Origin: Chloroflexota bacterium
GTDB lineage: Bacteria; Chloroflexota; Limnocylindria; Limnocylindrales; CSP1-4
Direction of reading: 5' to 3'
DNA length: 5,232 nucleotides
Assembly (NCBI GenBank): GCA_021777365.1
Contig: JAJYDP010000068.1
Location: 1 to 5,232, forward strand
In this document: piece by piece, positions 1 through 4,776 of the stretch
Numbering within the stretch: the first letter of the stretch is position 1
Layout: each line of letters starts with the position of its first letter
The notes under the pieces: model-generated
The model's database searches: none
Seen by the model: only the letters and a program-made list of their open reading frames with translations
What the model was told of the DNA's origin: nothing
Position numbers and translations under genes: made by a program

Positions 1-690
1 TCCCGGCGTCCCTTCCGGCTGTGGGCGGGCGGCGTGGAGTACACCGCGCAGACGGTGATCGTGGCGAGCGGCGCGTCCGCGATCTGGCTCGAACTGGAGA
101 GCGAGACGAGGCTGCGGGGCCGCGGGGTGAGCGCCTGCGCCACCTGCGACGGCTTCTTCTTCCGCGACCGCAAGGTCGTGGTGGTGGGCGGCGGGGACTC
201 GGCGCTCGAGGAGGCGCTCTTCCTGACCAAGTACGCGCGCGAGGTGGTCGTGGTGCACCGCCGCGACCAGTTCCGCGGCAGCCGGATCATGCAGGAGCGC
301 GCGCTCTCCAACCCCCGGATCCGGGTCGCCTGGAACAGCCAGGTGGTGGAGGTGCTGGGCGACCAGCAGGTGAGCGGCGTCCGGCTGCGGGACACCGTGA
401 CCGGCGAGGAGCGTGTCGAGCCCACGGACGGCGTCTTCGTGGCGATCGGCCACCGGCCCAACACCGGCGTCTTCCGCGACTGGCTCGACACCGACCCGAA
501 GGGCTACCTCTCGGTCCACGAGGAGACCGCGACCCGCATCGAGGGCGTCTTCGTGGCGGGCGACGTGCGCGATCACCGCTACCGCCAGGCGATCACCGCC
601 GCGGGCGACGGATGCCGCGCGGCGATCGATGCCGAGCACTGGCTCGCCGAGCACGGACTGGCGGAGCCGGCGACGGCGAGCGCGTGGTGA
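1..690 (+). CDS. trxB: Thioredoxin reductase, 5'-truncated by window start
   Basis: FAD/NADPH-dependent reductase that passes electrons from NADPH to thioredoxin (or a similar small disulfide protein) in the cytoplasm. The frame is open from base 1, so the N-terminal FAD-binding part (about the first 100 residues) lies outside the window; the GTG at 34 is internal, not a start. Visible in order: the end of the first FAD-domain segment (VIVASGAS), the redox-active CATCDG motif with cysteine codons at 136-138 and 145-147, the NADPH-binding Rossmann loop GGGDSALEEA (about 187-216), the HRRDQFRGS segment that contacts the NADPH phosphate (about 259-285), and the closing FAD motif GVFVAGDV followed by YRQAITAAGDGCRAA (about 544-624). 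These are all standard for low-molecular-weight bacterial TrxR, and CxxC excludes the related ferredoxin-NADP reductases. It lies 37 bases upstream of an OsmC gene, probably in the same transcript. The family is certain; the physiological partner is not known. Confidence 0.95.
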   Translation, partial: SRRPFRLWAGGVEYTAQTVIVASGASAIWLELESETRLRGRGVSACATCDGFFFRDRKVVVVGGGDSALEEALFLTKYAREVVVVHRRDQFRGSRIMQERALSNPRIRVAWNSQVVEVLGDQQVSGVRLRDTVTGEERVEPTDGVFVAIGHRPNTGVFRDWLDTDPKGYLSVHEETATRIEGVFVAGDVRDHRYRQAITAAGDGCRAAIDAEHWLAEHGLAEPATASAW

Positions 691-715
691 CGGCGGACCG
701 GGCCACCTCGTACCC

Positions 716-721
716 AAGGAG
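716..721 (+). promoter_or_regulatory. Shine-Dalgarno site of the OsmC gene
   Basis: AAGGAG lies 6 bases before the ATG at 728. It is the best ribosome binding site in the window and fixes the OsmC start against the many upstream in-frame codons that stay open only because of the high GC content. Confidence 0.85.
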
Positions 722-727
722 CGGACG

Positions 728-1213
728 ATGACGAAGCGCGCGCTGGTGCGCTGGGACGCCGGGTTGCACTTCCTCGGCGAGGCCGGCACGGGTGACCGGC
801 TGGAGATGGATGACGAGGCCGGCGGGCACGGGTTCCGCCCGGCCGAGCTCCTCATGGTGTCGCTCGGTGGCTGCACCGCCATGGACGTGATCTCCATCCT
901 CGGCAAGAAGCAGCAGAAGGTCACCGCCTACGAGGTGGAGGTCATCGGCGAGCAGCGTCCCACCCACCCCAAGGCATACACGGACGTGGTGGTCGAGCAC
1001 CGGGTGGAGGGCGATCCGCTCGATCCCGAGGCGGTCCGCCGCGCGATCGAGCTCTCCGCCACCAAGTACTGCACGGTGACGGCGGTCATGGCGACCGGGA
1101 TCGCCCGGGTGGTCCACCGGTACGTGGTCCGCAACGCCGACGGCGAGCATCGCGCCGATGTGCTGGTGACCGGCCCGAGGGGCGCCAACGTGGCGGGGCT
1201 CGCCCAGGACTGA
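728..1213 (+). CDS. OsmC/Ohr-family protein
   Basis: 161-residue protein of the OsmC/Ohr superfamily, small cytoplasmic dimeric proteins, many of which reduce organic hydroperoxides with a cysteine pair. The two hallmark segments are present: Cys49 in LLMVSLGGCTAMD and Cys115 in SATKYCTVTAVM, matching the positions of the peroxidatic and resolving cysteines in the family. Helix-strand features such as EVEVIGEQRPTHPKAYTDVVVEH are typical of the YhfA-like/OsmC branch rather than classical Ohr, so I give no symbol. The core ends near residue 130; a further 30 residues (RYVVRNADGEHRADV and on) form a C-terminal tail, while most relatives are about 135-140 residues long. The start is chosen by the AAGGAG 6 bases upstream. 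It follows a thioredoxin reductase gene by 37 bases, which suggests co-transcription and that the reductase system may supply electrons to its disulfide; the electron donor is inference. Confidence 0.9.
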   Translation: MTKRALVRWDAGLHFLGEAGTGDRLEMDDEAGGHGFRPAELLMVSLGGCTAMDVISILGKKQQKVTAYEVEVIGEQRPTHPKAYTDVVVEHRVEGDPLDPEAVRRAIELSATKYCTVTAVMATGIARVVHRYVVRNADGEHRADVLVTGPRGANVAGLAQD

Positions 1214-1244
1214 CCGTCCGGGCTCCTCCATCGGTCGCGGTCGT

Positions 1245-1274
1245 CCGCGGCGGACGGCGTCCGCGCCGCCGCGG
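1245..1274. repeat. GC-rich inverted repeat after the OsmC gene
   Basis: CCGCGGCG (1245-1252) pairs exactly with CGCCGCGG (1267-1274); the 14-base loop contains a small GAC/GTC pairing (1253-1255 with 1259-1261). A competing hairpin, GCGGAC-GGC-GTCCGC, spans 1250-1264. The structure starts about 30 bases after the OsmC stop, where a terminator for the trxB-osmC transcript would sit, but no T-tract follows, so a classical Rho-independent terminator is not supported. In such GC-rich DNA, chance palindromes of this size also occur. Confidence 0.35.
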
Positions 1275-1365
1275 TGGCGAGCATCCACCCCGTTCCGGGC
1301 CTCCCGCGCCGATCGTCGGCCGCCACGAGCACGCGGCCGGCGCCGGGGCGGCGGGGCGCGACCGG

Positions 1366-1376
1366 CGCAATATGCG
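1366..1376. promoter_or_regulatory. Small palindrome upstream of the argC promoter
   Basis: CGCA-ATA-TGCG is a perfect inverted repeat with a 3-base centre (1370-1372). It is about 16 bases centre to centre from the putative ARG box. It could be a second, weaker ArgR contact site, although paired ARG boxes in E. coli are about 21 bases apart, so the spacing does not fit that pattern. It is short enough to be chance. Confidence 0.25.
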
Positions 1377-1380
1377 GCGC

Positions 1381-1398
1381 CATGTATAATCATGCGCC
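1381..1398. promoter_or_regulatory. Putative ARG box (ArgR operator) before argC
   Basis: CATG-TATAAT-CATG (1381-1394) is a palindrome with 4-base arms, framed by a second inverted pair GGCGC (1376-1380) and GCGCC (1394-1398). Read as an 18-mer it agrees by eye at 12 of 18 positions with the Bacillus-type ArgR consensus CATGAATAAAAATKCAWK as I remember it. It is AT-rich in a very GC-rich region, lies just before the first gene of an arg operon, and the operon carries argR. The identity of the bound protein is inference. Confidence 0.55.
1385..1390 (+). promoter_or_regulatory. -10 element of the arg operon promoter
   Basis: A perfect TATAAT hexamer ends 9 bases before the argC ATG at 1400. 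Transcription would then start at about 1396-1398, giving a leader of only 2-4 bases. No -35 resembling TTGACA is seen 16-18 bases upstream, and the TG at 1383-1384 abuts the hexamer instead of standing one base away, so it is not a standard extended -10. The hexamer lies inside the putative ARG box, so bound ArgR would block RNA polymerase directly. Confidence 0.55.
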
Positions 1399-1399
1399 A

Positions 1400-2593
1400 A
1401 TGACCACCTCAGTCCCCCCGGCGGGCACGGCCCGCCCCGCGTGGCGGCCCGCGGCGGCTGCCGCCGGCCCCTCCGCGACTCCGTCCACGCAGCCCGGCCA
1501 CCCCGAACAGGGGGCGGGCCCGCTCCGCGTCGCCGTCCTGGGTGCCACCGGCTACGTGGGCGCAGAGCTCGTGCGGCTGCTGGAGCGTCACCCGGCCGTG
1601 CGCATCGTGGCGCTGGCCGCGCGCAACCGCGACGGCGTCCCGGTCGGCGAGGCGTTCGCGCACCTGGCCGAGACGGGGCACCGGATCGACGCGGCACTGC
1701 CCGACCCGTCGGAGCTGGACGTCGTCTTCATCGCGCTGCCCCATGGGCAGGCGACCGCCGTGGCCCCCGGCCTCGCGGCGCGGGGCCTGCTGGTGATCGA
1801 CCTGGGGGCCGACTTCCGGCTCGCGGACCCCGCGGACTACCGGACCTTCTACGGCCTGGACCACCCTGCTCCAGAGCTGCTGCCGGGCGGCCCCGGCCGG
1901 CCGGGGGACGAGGGATCCCCGCCGGTGCCGGCGGCGGTCTACGGGCTTCCCGAGCTGCACCGGGACGCGATCCGCGGCGCCCGGCTGATCGCCTCCCCCG
2001 GCTGCTACCCCACCACCACGCTGCTCGCCCTGGCGCCGCTTGCGCGCGCGGGGCTGATCGGCGACGTCATCGTGGACGCCAAGAGCGGCGTCAGCGGGGC
2101 CGGCCGCGAGCCGAAGCTGGAGACGCACTTCTCGGAGGCCAACGAGTCGATCCGGCCATACGGGCTGGGCGGCCACCGGCACCTCCCGGAGATCCGCGGC
2201 GAGCTGGCCGCCCTGGGCGTGGCGCCCGACGCGCTGGCCAGCCTCGTCTTCACCCCCCACCTGGTCCCCATGACCCGGGGGCTCCTCGCCACTTGCTACG
2301 TGCGCCCGACGTGGCCCGTCACGCAGGAGGAACTCGACCAGCTGTACGCGGATGCCTACGGCCGCGAGCCGTTCGTACAGGTCGCGCCCGAGCCGCCGGC
2401 CACCAAGACCGTGACGGGGAGCAACCTGTGCCGGGTCGCCATCCGCCTCGACCGGCGGAGCGGGCGGATCCTGGCGATGGCGGTGACGGACAACCTGGTC
2501 AAGGGCGCGGCCGGACAGGCGGTGCAGTCACTCAACGTCGCGGCCGGCCTCCCCGAGACGACCGGCCTCGAGCAGCTCCCCCTGTACCCGTGA
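1400..2593 (+). CDS. argC: N-acetyl-gamma-glutamyl-phosphate reductase
   Basis: Third enzyme of arginine biosynthesis: NADPH-dependent reduction of N-acetylglutamyl-5-phosphate to the semialdehyde, in the cytoplasm. 397 residues from ATG 1400. The NADP-binding motif VAVLGATGYVGAEL is at 44-57, the catalytic Cys202 lies in ASPGCYPTT, and the conserved His pair in GGHRHLPEI is at 259/261; VDAKSGVSGAG (225-235) and the C-terminal TGSNLC and NLVKGAAGQAVQ segments also match the family. It is longer than the usual roughly 345 residues for two visible reasons: a Pro/Ala/Gly-rich N-terminal extension of about 40 residues, and a Gly/Pro-rich insertion at about 163-177. There is no ATG, GTG or TTG in frame between 1403 and the Rossmann core, so the extension cannot be removed by choosing a later start. 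In-frame ATG 1382 and GTG 1274 are possible earlier starts, but both lie upstream of the probable transcription start. No Shine-Dalgarno sequence precedes 1400, consistent with a near-leaderless mRNA. First gene of the operon. Confidence 0.95.
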   Translation: MTTSVPPAGTARPAWRPAAAAAGPSATPSTQPGHPEQGAGPLRVAVLGATGYVGAELVRLLERHPAVRIVALAARNRDGVPVGEAFAHLAETGHRIDAALPDPSELDVVFIALPHGQATAVAPGLAARGLLVIDLGADFRLADPADYRTFYGLDHPAPELLPGGPGRPGDEGSPPVPAAVYGLPELHRDAIRGARLIASPGCYPTTTLLALAPLARAGLIGDVIVDAKSGVSGAGREPKLETHFSEANESIRPYGLGGHRHLPEIRGELAALGVAPDALASLVFTPHLVPMTRGLLATCYVRPTWPVTQEELDQLYADAYGREPFVQVAPEPPATKTVTGSNLCRVAIRLDRRSGRILAMAVTDNLVKGAAGQAVQSLNVAAGLPETTGLEQLPLYP

Positions 2594-3966
2594 GCGCGCA
2601 GCAGGACCCCGGGACAGCCGCGGGGCAGCGCCCCGTTGTCGCCGCCGAGGAAGCGGCGCTGGAGCGCCTCGCCGCAGCGGTGGCGGCCGTCGATGTCGAC
2701 GAGGCGCCGCGCCTCCCGGGCGGGTTCGCGGCGGGGGCGCAGGCGGCGGGGATCAAGCCGAGCGGCCGGCCCGATCTCTCGGTGGTGCTGGTCACCACGC
2801 CCGCGCCCGCCTCCGCCGCGGGCACCTTCACCAGCAACCGGGTGCAGGCCGCACCGGTACGGTTGAGCCGGGCCCACCTGGCGGCCACCGGCGGATCGTC
2901 CGCCGACGGCGTGCCCGCGCACGGGACGGCCCGCGCCGTGGTGGTCACGGCGGGCTCCGCCAACGCGGCCACCGGGCCCGCCGGCGACGCGGACCAGCTC
3001 GCCATCGCCGGACTGCTCGCCTCGGCGGCCGGCTGCGCCGTGGAGCAGACGCTGCATGCCTCGACCGGCCTGATCGGGACGCGCCTGCCGGTCGACCGGG
3101 TGGCCGCGGGGATCGCGTCGCTCGTCCCGGTCGGTCTCGCGGCCACCGACGCCGCGCTGGGGGCCGTCGCGCGGGCCATGATGACCACGGACAACCGGCT
3201 CAAGGCCGCCAGCGCCCTGGTGGCACTCCCCGCGCCGGGGGGCACGCGCCAGGTGCGGGTCAGCGGCGTGGTGAAGGGGGTGGGGATGATCCACCCCGGG
3301 ATGGCCACCATGATCGCGCTCGTCCTGACGGACGCGTCGGTGGCGCCGCGCACCCTGGCGACCCTCCTGCGCCCGGCGGTGGCGCTGACGTTCGACCAGC
3401 TCACCGTGGACGGCGACATGTCCACCAACGACACCGTGCTGGCGCTGGCCTCCGGTGCGGCCGGCGCCGATCCGATCGAGCCGGGCACGCCGGCCGCCGC
3501 GGCGCTCGGCGCGGCGATCGCCGCCGTCTGCCGCTCCCTCGCCCGCCAGCAGGCCGCGGACGGCGAGGGGGCAACCTGCCGCATCACCTGCCGCGTCACC
3601 GGCGCGGCAGACCTCGCCGACGCGCGCGCGGTCTCCCGCGCCGTGGTCCGCAGCTCGCTCTTCAAGGCCGCCGTCCACGGCCGCGATCCCAACTGGGGGC
3701 GCGTTGCCGCGGCGGCCGGGTCCGCGCGCCGACCCGACGGTGCCCCGGCCTCGGTCGACCCGGACTCGCTGCGCATCGCGCTCGCCGGCACCCCCGTCTT
3801 CGCCGGGGCGCCGCTCGCCTTCGACGCGGCGTCGGTCAGCGCCGCCATGGAGGCTCCGGATGTGGTCGTCGAGGTGGACCTCGGGATGGGGCGCGCGGGG
3901 GCCGAGGCCTGGGGATGCGACCTCACCGAGGCCTACGTGCGCGAGAACGCGGAGTACTCGACGTGA
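2590..3966 (+). CDS. argJ: Glutamate N-acetyltransferase (ornithine acetyltransferase)
   Basis: Transfers the acetyl group of N-acetylornithine to glutamate, giving ornithine and N-acetylglutamate; this makes the pathway cyclic. Some members also use acetyl-CoA, which cannot be decided here. 458 residues from GTG 2590, which overlaps the argC stop as GTGA and implies coupled translation. Family marks: GGFAAGAQAAGIKPSGRPDL near 44-63, oxyanion-hole Thr159-Gly160 in STGLIG, the self-cleavage site KGVGMIHPGMATM with nucleophile Thr240 (precursor cut between Ala239 and Thr240 into alpha and beta chains), DGDMSTNDT at 274-282 (usually DGDTSTNDT), GRDPNWGR at 364-371, and the C-terminal ENAEYST. 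It is longer than the usual roughly 400 residues because of an Ala-rich N-terminal extension of about 40. GTG 2680 (residue 31) would give a more typical size, but it lacks a well-placed ribosome binding site. Confidence 0.95.
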   Translation: MSAQQDPGTAAGQRPVVAAEEAALERLAAAVAAVDVDEAPRLPGGFAAGAQAAGIKPSGRPDLSVVLVTTPAPASAAGTFTSNRVQAAPVRLSRAHLAATGGSSADGVPAHGTARAVVVTAGSANAATGPAGDADQLAIAGLLASAAGCAVEQTLHASTGLIGTRLPVDRVAAGIASLVPVGLAATDAALGAVARAMMTTDNRLKAASALVALPAPGGTRQVRVSGVVKGVGMIHPGMATMIALVLTDASVAPRTLATLLRPAVALTFDQLTVDGDMSTNDTVLALASGAAGADPIEPGTPAAAALGAAIAAVCRSLARQQAADGEGATCRITCRVTGAADLADARAVSRAVVRSSLFKAAVHGRDPNWGRVAAAAGSARRPDGAPASVDPDSLRIALAGTPVFAGAPLAFDAASVSAAMEAPDVVVEVDLGMGRAGAEAWGCDLTEAYVRENAEYST

Positions 3967-4766
3967 TGCGCGGACCGGCGGCTCCCGACCCGGCGCTGGC
4001 GGCGGGGCTCGTGGTGGTCAAGCTGGGTGGCACCACGGTGGCCGGCCAGGCGCACGTCCTGGACCAGGTGGCCACCCTCGCGCGTGAACGGCCGGTCGTG
4101 GTGGTGCACGGCGGCGGGGCACGCGTGACCGACTGGCTGGAACGCCTGGGCGTCTCCACGCGCTTCGAGGAGGGGCTGCGCGTCACCGACGAGGCCTCGC
4201 TCGAGGTCACCGCCGCGGTCCTGCGGGGAGCGATGAACGTGGAGCTCGTGGCCTCGCTGCGGGCGCGGGGCTGCGACGCCGTCGGGCTCTCCGGCGTCGA
4301 CGGCGGCCTGCTGTCGGGACGCCGCGTTCCCGACAAGGGGCTGGTGGCCAGCGTCGCCGAGGTCCGGGCCCCGCTGGTGCATGCGCTGCTGGCGGCCGGC
4401 CTGGTGCCCGTCGTCGCCCCGCTCGCGCTCGACGAGCAGGGCGCCGTCTGCAACGTCAACGCCGACGACGCCGCGGCGGGGCTGGCCCGGGGTCTCCACG
4501 CCGCGCGGCTCGTGTTGCTCACGGACGTGGACGGCATCCGGGACGCGGACGGCATCCGGATCCCGCGGATCGAGGCCGAGGACGCCGAGCGCCTCATCCG
4601 GGACGGGGTCATCGGCGGGGGCATGATCCCCAAGGTCCGCGCCGCCCTCCGCGGGCTGGCGCCGGTCCCGGGCGCCGCCGCGATCATCGCCGACGGTTCC
4701 GGGCCGGATGTCCTGCGTCGGGCGATGGAAGACGGCGACCTGGGCACCCGCATCGTGGCGGCATGA
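3966..4766 (+). CDS. argB: N-acetylglutamate kinase
   Basis: Phosphorylates N-acetylglutamate with ATP, the step before ArgC. 266 residues, amino-acid-kinase fold. Visible: VVVKLGGT with ATP-binding Lys19, the HGGG loop (48-51), FEEGLRVTD with Arg72 for the substrate carboxylate, GLSGVDGG (107-114), NVNADDAA (163-170) with substrate-binding Asn163 and Asp167, LLTDVDGI (184-191), and GGMIPKV with Lys223. Only 18 residues precede Lys19, and the C-terminus ends in DLGTRIVAA, close to the E. coli ending. It therefore lacks room for the N-terminal helix found in hexameric, arginine-inhibited kinases. Its ATG overlaps the argJ stop (TGATG); GTG 3963 directly before it is an equal alternative. GGAG at 3951-3954 lies 11 bases upstream and may serve as the ribosome binding site. 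The related LysW-aminoadipate kinase is unlikely given the NVNAD and GLRVTD motifs and the arg neighbours. Confidence 0.95.
   Translation: MRGPAAPDPALAAGLVVVKLGGTTVAGQAHVLDQVATLARERPVVVVHGGGARVTDWLERLGVSTRFEEGLRVTDEASLEVTAAVLRGAMNVELVASLRARGCDAVGLSGVDGGLLSGRRVPDKGLVASVAEVRAPLVHALLAAGLVPVVAPLALDEQGAVCNVNADDAAAGLARGLHAARLVLLTDVDGIRDADGIRIPRIEAEDAERLIRDGVIGGGMIPKVRAALRGLAPVPGAAAIIADGSGPDVLRRAMEDGDLGTRIVAA
4529..4559 (+). repeat. Short tandem duplication inside argB
   Basis: GGACGGCATCCGG occurs at 4529-4541 and again at 4547-4559, a period of 18 bases (6 codons) in frame. It encodes VDGIRD-ADGIRI (188-199), the surface loop after the LLTDVDG strand. Related kinases carry a similar D-G-hydrophobic pattern here, so a recent 18-base duplication is only one explanation. 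Confidence 0.5.
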
Positions 4767-4769
4767 GGG
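4765..4769 (+). promoter_or_regulatory. Shine-Dalgarno site of argR
   Basis: GAGGG overlaps the argB stop codon and stands 7 bases before the ATG at 4777. This spacing favours 4777 over the in-frame GTG at 4783 and ATG at 4786. Confidence 0.6.
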
Positions 4770-4776
4770 CACGCGC

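Noticed and set aside
1362..1367. -35 element for the argC promoter
   Set aside because: The bases at the expected distance (CCGGCG) have no resemblance to TTGACA, so I do not annotate one.
593..1393. Minus-strand open frame over the OsmC gene and the intergenic region
   Set aside because: The product is Arg/Gly/Pro-rich low complexity, and the OsmC reading on the + strand has motifs and a ribosome binding site. Open frames of this length are common at this GC content.
1274..1399. Earlier in-frame starts for argC (GTG 1274, ATG 1382)
   Set aside because: GTG 1274 would add an Arg/Pro-rich stretch unlike any ArgC and lies upstream of the promoter. ATG 1382 overlaps the TATAAT hexamer and so would not be on the predicted transcript.
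1441..2589. Upstream open extension of the argJ frame through argC
   Set aside because: It reads as Arg/Gly/Pro-rich low complexity in the wrong frame of argC; the true argJ start is the GTG overlapping the argC stop.
2532..3926. Long antisense open frame (464 codons) opposite argJ, and another at 2356-3678
   Set aside because: Both lie fully opposite argC/argJ, which carry clear family motifs. Their translations are Ala/Arg/Ser/Gly-rich with no recognisable domain, as expected for the complement of GC-rich codons.
3966..4766. LysZ-type (LysW-aminoadipate) kinase as an alternative to ArgB
   Set aside because: The GLRVTD and NVNAD motifs and the argC/argJ/argR context fit N-acetylglutamate kinase, and no lysW-like gene is present.
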